Source of the DNA: Episyrphus balteatus
Taxonomy: Eukaryota; Arthropoda; Insecta; Diptera; Syrphidae
NCBI RefSeq assembly: GCF_945859705.1
Contig: NC_079135.1
Location: forward strand, 120,037,551 to 120,101,550
DNA length: 64,000 nt
Direction of reading: 5' to 3'
The notes beneath the pieces are model-generated. The model had not been told where the DNA came from. It ran no database searches and worked only from the letters and a program-made list of their open reading frames with translations. Shown here one piece after another: positions 1 through 10,530 of the stretch. The stretch's first letter is position 1, and each line of letters opens with the position of its first letter. The position numbers were made by a program, and so were the translations under genes.

Positions 1-816
1 CTGACGCTGCTGCTGGCTGCTTCACTCTGCTGAGAGGCCAAAGTTGAATTATTGATTTAGGGGATTCGTCGTCGTCGTCGTCGTTGTTACTCTTATTTAT
101 TTTCGATTAATTTATGGATTTTCTATTCCATTTGCTTGCATATGACATCCACTTATACCCACGAGGGCATATGGATGATTGTGAGGTTTTTTTTTGTTGT
201 TTTTATATAATTTTACATGTGTGTGTTTTATTGATGTGTTGTACGAGTTTATTACAAGTGAAATTTGTGTGTGTTATAGATATAAATGTTGTATCTCCTA
301 CACGCTACACGCACATATGATTTGTGTATCTAAAGATTCTTCACATTCAATTAATTAAAACGAAAGCAAATGTGAGTGGTTGAATTGTTTCTTAATGAAT
401 GTTAATTGGATATTTTCCATCTTGGTCATGGTTGAATTTTTTTTTTTTTTTTAAGATAAATCAATTTATATTCGATTTATAGATTTGGATTTGGGTATGA
501 CATTCAATTGACAGGATACTGGAGCCATGTTATATATTTAAGGAGTTGTTCGGAGAAGTATATGATTTATTATTGCAAGAATGTAATGGAATTTCGAGAT
601 TTAGATAAATTATCATTAATTTGAAATTGAAATTAATTTGTTAATAAGCCTCCTTCGGAGACAATAGGGAATTTGTAGATTTTTTTTTTTTTTTGGTTCG
701 TTAGATGTGATAATAATTGCCAATTAAGACAAATTGATCTTGCGAGCCTTTCTCGCTTTTTATATTTCCTGCTAAGAGCACAAGAACTCAAGGATAAAAA
801 TATCTGCATAAAGTAG
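1..816. other. AT-rich non-coding DNA with a (TCG)6 microsatellite
   Basis: No gene is visible. The first 40 bases are less AT-rich (CTG/GCT-rich) but stay open in no convincing frame. A perfect (TCG)6 tract lies at 66-83. The rest is poly-T-interrupted AT-rich DNA without inverted repeats. Confidence 0.6.
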
Positions 817-2128
817 TAGAGTAAAGTCGGGTATTGTGGTATACATACATGCTTCTTTTTGGAATATAATTTGGAAAATATAGAATCAAACGTATCGAAA
901 ATTTGGGAAGATATGTAGTAGTAGGTATATTAGCTTCGAGTTTTGAATGTTTTGCTGTGTCTTGTTTGTTTCTCAAAAAAGTTTTGTATTAAAATGTGCG
1001 CTGACCTCAAAAATGGCACATTTGGAAAGTGGAGGGTAATGTGGTACACATACTTCTGCTAATGTGGTACCTATACTCTCCAATATAAAATTATATATTT
1101 TATGAGTGTCTTCATTTTTGAAATAAGCAATATAGATTTTTTATTTGTTTTTATAAAGAATGAAGGAAAAAGCAACATAAGATTAAAAATAACTTGTGTT
1201 TTTTTAAATTAAGAAAAAAATATTAATTGCATTGTTGGTTTATTCTAATAAAGTTTACTATACCACATTAGACTATGGTAAGTATACCATATTAGCGAAA
1301 ACAGTTATATTGTACAAAAAATTAAAAATATATATTAAAAGTTAGATTTGAACTGAAATCATGTAAAAAAATACGTTTTTTTTCTAAATATTGCTTATTT
1401 AACGCTTGAAAATGCAATTTGTAATGCCTCCAAAAAAAGGATTTATCAATTATTTAAAAACTATGGAATATTTTCGTGTTTTTGAGTACGCATTTTTCGT
1501 TACAAAAAAATTGTTATCTATTGCTTCAAAAGACGTGCTTCAACTATCGTTAGTTTCTTAAAAAACCAGAGACCGGAAATAACAGTCAACCTTTATTTTC
1601 AATCGGTTTCTCTCTGAGAGTTACCATAATATACTTTAAATAGTTTCGGTTAAGGTTTGAGATTTATTTTTAAAAATCAAAAATAAAGGTTATTGGTTGA
1701 GATTTATTTTTTATTTTTTTAAATATCTCTCAATGGTTGAGATTTTTACAAAAAAATAAATGGAAAAGGTCAACCTTTAACCGTTTTCGCTGAAAATAAA
1801 TCAAAAATGGTCAATTCAAAGGAAAATGTCGAATATGTCAAGAATGTCTTTATATTGCAAAAATAAATATGAAAAAGATGTTTTTTCTAAGTTTATGTAT
1901 TAAATAATGTATGAACTAATAAATAGACTCTCAAAGTTCCTTAGACCCAAGATTATATTCTCTTTTCGTTTAAAGTAAAATCTAAAGACGAAAATGTGTT
2001 TTCCACTCTGATTTAAGTCGCTGGTACGACAAGCACAACCAATGCAATTTCTAATATTTCAGGAGACCGATGTTCTAATATCTAGGTCAAGCGTTCAGCT
2101 TCCAGAAGCGTTTTCGCCCGCCTAACTT

Positions 2129-3155
2129 CTCAAGTAGCACACTTGTGTATAAATTGGTGTAAATTCATTAATTTTGGTGTAAAATTGAGAAAATTGAAAA
2201 AATATGGTGTATTTCTCAAAATTAGTGGTATAAAAATTATACCACTGTCTTTTCTGTACAAAATTTCAACATTTTTTTAAGATTCCGTGCAAAAAATACA
2301 CCGATATTCAGTTGTTTTTATAATATACCATTAATGGTGCATAAAATTATTTGATTCTGAAATCAACCAAAACGGTTTATTTTGTACACTCTGTTTGGTG
2401 TAGGAAGCACACCCTGTGGACATAAAATTCACCAAAATGCATATGTGGGAGACGCCATATTTTTCAATGGACGCCATTTAAAAATAGAAGACAGCGATTA
2501 ATTATTTTATTAAAATAGTATATTTATCGACCTAATAGTCCCGCATTCTTAGTTTTTTCGATTCATTATAAAATAACTTTTCTTAAAAAAATGTAAAACA
2601 ACACAAAAATTATAATTTTTGAAAAATGGATTCTTGAAATCGAAAAAAAAAATCATTAATTCACTGACATGTTTGAGGCGCTCGATTTTTAGAGGGAGTA
2701 GCATCTAAAATTAGTAGATAGAATGTGTTTCGTTTTAAAATTTGGCAAACAAAATCATATTTAACCATTGGTTTCTTATGGCAATATTATGAAAGTGAAT
2801 GAAAATTCATTTTCATTTATTTCATAAGAAATGGTGTGAATTAGAATTCATCAAACTGTTAGAGATAAAAAATAAACTTTGGTTCAAATTTTAAATCAGA
2901 ATAATTTAAATGGTGTATTTTATCCATAGATTTATTGTGTATTTTTCAATTTCAAAGGGATAATTTTCACCAAATACAGATCATTTAATATACCACTAGT
3001 GACATTTATACACCAAAATCGGTATATTTTTTTAACCACCGGAGTTTATTTTAAACGAGAAAATGGTGTATTTTTTATATTCAAAATGCATATCACGAAA
3101 GTTCAAAAAATACACCAAATATTTTGGTGTATCTTAGACTTTTGTACTACTTGAG
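2129..3155. mobile_element. Element C: 1.03-kb inverted-repeat element nested in B
   Basis: CTCAAGTAGCAC at 2129-2140 is mirrored by GTACTACTTGAG at 3144-3155. The inside is studded with the word 'ttggtgta' and its complement. Removing it rejoins 'cctaactt' with 'caaacggctatatctcgg', which matches uninterrupted paralogues at about 3498 and 36436. The target duplication is short (T or TT, ambiguous because the target is T-rich). There is no coding sequence and the superfamily is unknown. Confidence 0.75.
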
Positions 3156-3600
3156 TTCAAACGGCTATATCTCGGAATTTTGATAAAATGAAAATTTTTT
3201 TATGCCAAAAGGTGGCGGGGACTCTAACCTAGATTTGGGTACAACTCCCATCCCTGTAGGTGCACGCGTTCTCAAACCGGGAGAACTTAAAGGTAAAAAA
3301 AACAGTTAAGCCTGATTCTGAAAAAATAGGCATAATGTGGCGGTTTAACATGGAAGATGATTTTTTTTTAAATCTGACAATGTGCAAAGGGTAGGCCGAT
3401 GACACAAGCTATCATTTGGCATCACTCCCAAAAATTGTTCTCAAGCGGTTTAGGTCCAGGAGCGTTCAAAGATTCGGGGATTTTTCGAAAAAAAATTTAC
3501 CCCAACTTTCAAACGCGATTTTCTCGGAATTTTGAATAAAATCAAAAAACCCGATTATACCACTATCGGGTAGCTGAAAATATAAGCTTTCATATGGCAC
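3156..3600. repeat. 430-bp core repeat, copy 1 (inside element B)
   Basis: This aligns along nearly its whole length with 36434-36860. Shared landmarks are 'ctatatctcggaatttt', 'gcgttctcaaaccgggagaa', 'aatgtggcggtttaacatgg' and 'gacacaagctatcatttggc'. It contains an internal diverged duplication ('aactttcaaacg...ctcggaattttga' occurs twice) and a small GTTCTC...GAGAAC hairpin. It is non-coding. Confidence 0.75.
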
Positions 3601-3889
3601 CACTCTCATGACTCTAGGAATTTGCAGATGAGATTTATTTTTTTCTCTCAGCGATAAATCTCACTGGTTGACCGAAACATAAAAAAATACAAAATAAAGG
3701 TTTCTCTCAGACCTTGACCGAAATTTTTCATTATAAAAAATAAAGGTTATTTTATGACCTTTATTGAAAATGGCGACAAATAAGAGTTATTAAGTAACCT
3801 TTCAGGAGGTTGAGATTTATTTCTGATCTCTGTAAAAAACAATGTGTACCGCATTACCCACCTATACCACATTACCAGAACTTACTCTA

Positions 3890-6600
3890 CTGACAGGATA
3901 TGTTGCTTGCTTTAAAAGTTCCCGATCTATGACGAATAGTGGTTACTTATTTTTTATGTTTTTAATAAGATATCTAGAAAAAATTTTTTTTTTCAGTTAT
4001 TGAATTTTCCGCTAAATGACAAAATCTGAAATGATGAGCTTTCAAAATCCAAATCTTTTTTTTTTTTTTTTGCAGAAATTTGAAGTAACCTTGACTCATA
4101 TAAATCGCTAAAAACTCGATTTTGTAGATCACTAATTTTTTTTTATTCAATTCTGCTAAAAAAAAGCCTAATTATTACGCTGAAAATTTTCAAAAAAGTT
4201 GAATTTTAAGTTTTTCTTCTCTAGAAATTCTAGAAGTAAAATCTTATAGGTTAAGAAAAACAAAAAAAGTTCTATAAACTTGTAGCTGAGCTTATTTTAC
4301 ATACAGCAAAAATATACAATTTCATTTAAATTTTAAGAAAATTTGTAAAATGACACATTTATTTAAAACTACCTCACCTACAAGTTTGTTCAACATGTTT
4401 TTTCTATAAAGCCAACAGTATTTAAGTTTTTGTGATATTTGATCCCATATAATAGGCGAAATGTTCAGCATAATTCAAAGGTTGTAAATCAACTCAAAAT
4501 CAACCTGTTTTCAACCTGTTACACGGATTTTCTTCAACTTTGATACAGATAATTTTTATAGATTTCTGTTTTTTTTTTTTTTATTTCCTAGAACGTATTA
4601 TACCTTCCATACAAAATTAGTCTCTTCGTTAAAAGTTCGGTATTTGACTAAATAAAATTTAACTGACTAAGCTGGTACTTGGTACTTTCAAGAAAGAAAT
4701 TGTCCAGAGAAACCACTCAAAATAACGACTTTCGAACACGGGACAATAGGTATAGATATCAGGAAGTACCACCTACACAATAGAATTACTTTCAGAATTT
4801 TACAAAAATCTTATCTTCGTTCCTAGTTAAACAAAAAAGTGTGATCACTTTTTTAAGTATTTCTTTGGAATATTTAAGTTTAAGGTCTTAAAATGTAGGT
4901 TTTTAAAAATTTAAATTAAAACTACAAAACCACGGATCAATTCAACTGGTTTTCCTAGTTTCTTCTTGAATATCCTTAACATCATTTATCATCAATTCAT
5001 TTTAAAACATCACTTCTCAAATGACCTTTGACATCTACTACCATCAATAAAATAGAATTTCAGCCTTTCGCCGTAGGTATCTAATATAAAATAATAATAA
5101 AAAATATTTATGAGATGAATTCATTTCCTCAAATGTATAGAAAATGAATCATAAAAATTCCACTAACTGCTGTTTAGCACTTAAAACAATAGAAAACATT
5201 GTGTACGTTTTATATTTTATTGCTAAACAATAAAGTTCTGAGTGGTTTTATGTGTATAATTCAAAATAGCTTTTTTGATGGTTGAATGACATTAACTTAT
5301 GGTGTTTTTATTGATATGCTTGTAAATAAAAGGAAATCCTTAGGAGAAAAAGTACCATAGGTGTTGTAGGACTCTATAATGCCAGTAGAAGTTAGAGCTA
5401 TAAGGAAATGTAAAAAATTTGAAATTCATTAATCATTGTATTAGCAAAAACCATCTTTGGAAGGTAGGAAGTATCATACCCGTACATAAATACATAAACA
5501 CTCACATGATTTTATACTTGCTAAAACTGTGTAGGTTGGCAACTCTTCGTCTTCATCTTCAAGACAACAAAAACCAGACCACCTCTCTTTCTCATCTCTA
5601 AATCTGTTTTCAAAACAATCAATTTACTCTTGTTTTGAATTTTCATTGAAAAGTTAAACAAAATACATTGCAAATGTCAGATAAATAGTTCAAAGAAAGT
5701 AAACAAAAAAAAAAAAAACTTATCCATTCAATAATGTTCAATCTTTTAATAGAATTTTCCTTCTGCATAAACAAATTTTTTTTTTGGCGTCTGATGTAAA
5801 TTCTAATTTTTTTTTTCTCCTCTCGCTTATATCTAAACGACAGGTAAGAGAATATCTTTATGTGAAAGAAAGAATAAGTTCCAAGATATTTACGTATGGA
5901 AAAAAGATATCAGTAAGGAAATTTGTTTTTTACCTTGAATTGAAAGAAATTTTAGTTTTTTGTTTGTCTTGTAAATTTAGTGTTTTGGATTGAATATATT
6001 TTGGGTGAAGGTATTGATTGAATTTTTTTATGTGAGTTCTTAAAGTTGTTCAAAAAAGAGTTCCAGAAACATTTGCCAAAAGTCACTTAAGGCATAACAA
6101 ACACTAACGCATCAGGACGATAAAGGTAGTAATGGTGAAATTGAGTTTGAGCAGTAGAAAAGGTTTCTAATTTTTTTTAAACTTAAAAATCATATTATAA
6201 AAACACTAGTTTAACACTAGTTATTTTTTTCGTTAACATTTCAACTTAGAAAACTCGAAAATCTTATCCTTAAAAAAATGTTTATGGATGGATTTTCGAG
6301 TTATGATTTTTCAAAATTTTTTGTAGTTATTTTTCCAAGCTTTCTTAGTATTCGGTATATATCTTAGGTAGCAAGTAACCAATTGGAACACAAGAAGTGG
6401 CAGCAGAAAGATGAATAAATAAATCACTAGGTGATTATTTTTAAAAATTTTGAAGAAATAGATTTTTTTTTAGGAAATTTTTGACGAAAAGAAAATTTAA
6501 AAAGAGGTAAAGCCGGTTTACGAAAGATGATTTTACGTGATAAGGTCGTAAGAAAACAGGTTGTGTGGTTTTAAAATGAGTCAATTGAAGCGTTTATTTA
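3890..6600. other. AT-rich non-coding DNA
   Basis: I see no gene, no clear inverted repeat and no tandem array here. The only point of interest is a CAG/GTAAGA junction at 5843/5844 behind a pyrimidine-rich stretch, listed separately. Confidence 0.5.
5803..5850 (+). promoter_or_regulatory. Weak candidate recursive splice site
   Basis: A T/C-rich tract (5807-5828) is followed by ACGACAG|GTAAGAG with the junction at 5843/5844, so an acceptor and a donor abut. The tract is separated from the AG by about 14 bases that are not pyrimidine-rich. The match is therefore weaker than the site at 61455. It would matter only if the gene at 51 kb has a far-upstream 5' exon. Confidence 0.2.
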
Positions 6601-8305
6601 TTTCAAACAATCATAATTTACAAGAAAAAGCTAAAAAAAATTAACTTTTTTTCTTTTCTTATTATATTAATTTTTTATTTCAAAAGTTTACAAAAAAAAT
6701 TATACCATTAAAAAGCCAAATATTTCTTCTAAATAATAAAACCATTTTTAAATTTTTACAATGTGCAAAAAATATTAAAATAATTTATTAAAAACAATCA
6801 TTTCTTATGAAAAAAGTGAAAAAATCATTTCCATCACCCAAAAATTCATAATAAATTTTATACCACCTGAAAGCTTATTGCTTCATTTCAAAATATATAT
6901 ATCGATCATGTCTATCTACAAAAAGAGCTAGGATTTTTTGAACTCGATCATTTTTCATCAAAAAAAGCAAAAAAAAGCATATAATTTTATGTTCTCACGC
7001 TATTGAATTAATATTTTTTAGACAACCTATACAAAATTTATTTCATGAAAAAGCTTATAATTTCACCTTTCATATGACGTTTCAATCTTATTTCTGCGAT
7101 GCCTAGAAAAAAAGTAAGAATTTTTTAAAGCCAACCATGTCGAAATTCCAAATTGAGATTACGGTACTTCCCATTCCCACACTGGTGTCTGTTCATGATC
7201 AACAGATCTCCACAGGTGTCTTGAGGTATTTCGCAAGTTTTTTAATTTAATATTGTGTAGCTTTTAGTGAATATACAGTTATGTGTGATATATTAAATGA
7301 ATGGCAATATTATCAGGATGCTCAATAAAGCTAAATCAAGTTTGTATTTGCTCTAGATCAAAAGATATAACCTGTTGAATAATAAAACTTTATTTTACGG
7401 TTATCTCAAAATTGTGACTACAAAATTGATTGAAATTTTGCACAGATATAGTCCTGTCTATTATCTATTTACAATATAAATTTCATTTATTTATCTGATG
7501 AAAAAAAAAGATAAAAATAAAAAACGGTTAAAAAAGGTCGAAAAACTTGGGACAAAAAAACTTGTTTTTCCCGTTATTCGGTCAAAAACCATTTTGAAAT
7601 ACCAATTTTTTGCACATGTATGCGCACAGTCATAGACTACATGTTCTATAAGCTTGAGATTTTTTGAATGCCACAAAAAATTTAAAAAATATAAAAAATC
7701 ACCCAAAAAACCCCCAAAATAAGTAGGTGCTTTTTTTTCAAAAATAAATATTTTGAAACGTAGAGATTTAAAAAAAAATCTGTATCGGACCCCTAACTTT
7801 TTTTATTATCTTTCTAATGACGTTTTTCAAATTGACAAAAAAAAAAATGTTATTACCTATAATCACTACTTTGTCAAAAGTCTACCTCATATTTTAGTTT
7901 TAGAAAACCATTAATAGCTTGGTTTTGAATTTTTTTAGAATTTTTTGAATACTATTGTCAGTCTTGCAATACATTTATCTATTGATTAAAAAAAATTCAA
8001 CTCTTTACATTGTCGCGTTTAGAAAATAGCCAATTTTTTGACATTTTGTTTTACCCCTATTTACCCTATTAAAAGATAGAATTCTATAAAATCCTTCAAA
8101 TGTATTTAACTTTAGGTTATTATCTTTCAAATAAGCTATATAAGATTTTTGCATCTCTAATAGTTTATTTTTAATTTTTAATTGAAATTTTAGCCGCACT
8201 GCGAAAGTGCGAGGGTGGAACGTTAGAAAATGGAGTCACTTTTTTGTGGAGGCTGCCATGGTTCATCGATTTATAAGACGTTATCACGTCAAAAAAATTC
8301 TAAAT
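6600..8305 (+). repeat. Dispersed repeat F, copy 1
   Basis: Long stretches match 46590-47225 (same strand) and, inverted, 58212-59540. Landmarks include 'aaagccaaccatgtcgaa', 'gattacggtacttcc', 'caggtgtcttgaggtatttc', 'tagatcaaaagatataacc' and a terminal 'gacgttatcacgtcaaaa' at about 8278-8295. The left boundary is approximate. Inside, a module ('gaaagcttat..ttcatttcaaa..' then '..gattttttgaac') is repeated in diverged form. No enzyme motif is recognised, and the short open frames are not kept between copies. Confidence 0.65.
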
Positions 8306-9261
8306 CTTTCCTATGTTTTTAATTTTGTATGTGTAGTTTGATTTCTGTTATATATTACAAGATACTTTTTTTTTAAATCTATGTACTCATTTTGTTTCTT
8401 CTCCAGTTTTTTGGAAAGCAAGCCGACTTTGAAAATTTCTACTAAGTGACTTCTGTACAAAATTTAATTTCCCTTTCCCTTTAAAAATTAAATTAAAAAA
8501 AAAAAAAATAATTTAAAACTATCTATTAAAAAAACGACAGTTTTGATCTTTTTACTAAATAATTTACTTTTTTTCTTTGAACATTTATAAATACTAAACG
8601 TGTGAAGAAGAAAAGAAGGTATTTTTTTTTTCATGATGATCACGAAAATTGAATTCTTATACGAGTAAACTTAATCATAAAATTTGTAAAATCTTGAAAT
8701 CCAGGGAAAGTCGATGAATCTGTAAAACGAGTATTGGGCTGAATTATTAAAAGGTCAAAGTAGAAAGTTAAAAAATAAATTCACCGCTCTCGATTACAAC
8801 AATTTTTAAGGACCGTTTACTGAAAAATATGTGATTCCATATGAAATCGATCAATCGGAATTGCTGCCTCATTTAAGATTTTTTTCAAACTTTGTATGTT
8901 CTCTTGGACTGTAAGGAAGAAAATGCATGATGATTTAATTTTAAGTTGCGTGGCTTCCCCGCTACCAGCATTCGAACTTTTGGAATGTCATTTTCTTGTT
9001 ATTATAGTTTTGCGTCTATTAACCCTATGTAGGCACACCTCTTTTTTGTGACGTGATAGGCACACGGGTGCGAATTTGGTTTATACTTTTTCATGTCTCT
9101 AGAACTTTTTTCGGTCACAATATTTTATAGCGAATCAAGTATGAAATTGATGTAGAATATTCCGAGGAATTTGAATATTGTATTCACAATTCCGAAAAAA
9201 AATATTTTCACGATTATAAAGAGACTTTTTTGTGACCACTTTTTTGAAAATCGTAATTTTT

Positions 9262-10228
9262 TACTTGCGATATAGGTACTATATATCAAGTTATGCATTC
9301 GTACAAAAAAAAAAGTTGAGATAACATTTTTCCATGACATTACGATGGTAGACAATGCCAAAAAAGTGGGTCCCGGAAGTCCGTCTGTCTGTCTGTCTGT
9401 CAGTCTGTCTGTCTGTCTGTCTGTATAAGGAGCTACAGCTTAAACGGATGGACCGATTAATGTCAAACTTGGTATGTAGCGTTATTTGGCGACTCTCCAG
9501 AGGGGTTTTTGGAATTAATTTTTTTGGACCAAAAATAACGGTACATGTCATATACCGATTTAAGTAAAATTGAAATATCTCGAAAACGGCTCCAACGATT
9601 TTGTTTAAAAAATTCAAATGTTAGTTTTAAGCTAAGGTCTATCTTCCAATGAAAAAATTTTTTTTTGAAAATCATTATTAACGGTACCTGCCATAGAACG
9701 GTTTTTTTCAAATCCGATTATCTCCGAAACTGATTATTCGATTTCAACGAAACTTTTTGTGAAGAAGCATTTATATAATTTAAATATAAACCAAAAATAA
9801 AATTTCCAAAAAAATAATTTTTGGATTTTTAAAAAAAATTTGAAAATTTTTTTTTGAAAAATCAAATTTTCGAAAACGGGACATTGAATTTTTTTGAAAT
9901 TTTGTTTTTAGATGTTGATTAGTGATTTCTACAAAATGGCATACCAATTTTATTTTAAAACTTTTTTTCCAAAAAATTATATATAAAAAATTATTTTTTT
10001 TAAAAACGGCTCTAACGATTTTGAAAAATTTTTTTCTAAAAATGCATGGTAATATATCAATAAAAACTGCATACTTGTTTTGGAGGGCAATTCAATTTTA
10101 GATTTTATTTTATTTTTTTAAAAAACGAATTTTATTTTTTTTTTCCAAATTTCTATATAAAGTCTTAAAAATTTAAGCAACTTTAACTCTAAGAGCAAGT
10201 TCGTGCGACCCAGTCGTGCATTTTATTT
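9262..10228 (+). repeat. Dispersed repeat E, copy 1, nested in P1
   Basis: The left border is ACTTGCGATATAGGTACTAT and the right border is 'gacccagtcgtgcattttat'. Both borders recur at 19676-20609 (inverted), 20915-21266 and 33785-34727. A (GTCT)n run lies at 9383-9424, behind 'ccaaaaaagtgggtcccgga'. Its plan (constant ends, internal GTCT run, no coding sequence, no clear target duplication) resembles Helentron/DINE-type repeats of flies; that is an inference from architecture only. Confidence 0.7.
9383..9424. repeat. (GTCT)n microsatellite inside repeat E1
   Basis: About ten GTCT units with one interruption (CAGT). The same microsatellite occurs at the matching place in E2 (20464-20492, as AGAC) and E4 (21036-21077), so it belongs to the repeat rather than to the locus. 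Confidence 0.9.
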
Positions 10229-10530
10229 ATTTTTGTCCTGCCGAATTCGCACACGTGTGCCGAAAGAGGGTTAAAGATATCTTTTTTTTTCAAATTTTAA
10301 AGCTTAAGAATAGTCATTTTGAATAAAAAATATTAAAAAATTACGTACCTACTAATTATCCCTGAATTAAAAACAATTTTTGAAAAACTGGTAATTTTCC
10401 TGATTTTTCATGGTTTATTGACTGGCTCCAGAACCTTGGCTATTACAAAATAAATCTTAAATCAACTCGATAGCTGTATACTCTTGATGCAAAAATGTTT
10501 AGTACCTAAAAATTTTAAGTTAAAATATAT

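Larger units (their letters stand above)
1567..3832. mobile_element. Element B: hAT-like non-autonomous transposon nested in A
   Basis: The ends read CAGAGACCGGAAATAA and, inverted, CAGAGATCAGAAATAAATCT. They are flanked by a perfect 8-bp duplication TAAAAAAC (1559-1566 and 3833-3840). An 8-bp duplication with CAG-starting ends is the hallmark of hAT transposons. Arrays of 'ggttgagattta' and 'aaataaaggtt' fill both subterminal zones (1590-1800, 3620-3830). The middle holds a 430-bp core shared with the element at 36320, and the nested element at 2129-3155. No transposase is seen. Confidence 0.8.
817..3889. mobile_element. Element A: TA-flanked inverted-repeat transposon, host of nested insertions
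   Basis: The ends are inverted repeats: GAGTAAAGTCGGGTATTGTG from 819, matched on the other strand by GAGTAAGTTCTGGTAATGTG ending at 3887. Each is flanked by TA (817-818, 3888-3889), the target duplication expected of Tc1/mariner-like DNA transposons. Just inside both ends the word 'aatgtggtac' / 'taccacatta' recurs (about 1036, 1062, 1259, 3847, 3865). Without the nested element B (1567-3832) the element is only about 0.8 kb, so it is non-autonomous. No transposase frame is seen. Elements at 13631 and 18129 have related ends. Superfamily assignment rests on the TA flank only. Confidence 0.7.
9019..10274. mobile_element. Element P1: piggyBac-like MITE with TTAA ends
   Basis: The element starts TTAACCCTATGTAGGCACAC (9019) and ends GTGTGCCGAAAGAGGGTTAA (10274). 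The inner part of the repeat continues as 'ggcacacgggtgcgaattt' (9059) against 'cgaattcgcacacgtgtgcc' (10242-10261). TTAA duplication with CCCT-starting ends is characteristic of the piggyBac superfamily. The paralogous site at about 30576-30582 ('gcgtctactaaagatatc') is uninterrupted and supports insertion at a TTAA-like target. No transposase is present. Confidence 0.85.
8661..10530 (+). mobile_element. Element J, copy 1: single arm, split by a piggyBac-like insertion
   Basis: 8661-9018 plus 10275-10530 align collinearly with the left arm of the foldback at 30228-31870 ('aagtcgatgaatctg', 'caccgctctcgattacaaca', 'gttgcgtggcttccccg', 'ggctccagaaccttggctat'). The match is interrupted precisely at TTAA by element P1. 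Only one arm is present, so this copy is truncated or a solo arm. Confidence 0.75.

Noticed and set aside
9291..9617. Open frame with QTDRQTDRQTD on the minus strand
   Set aside because: Translation of the GTCT microsatellite in repeat E; the same happens at 20308-20586.
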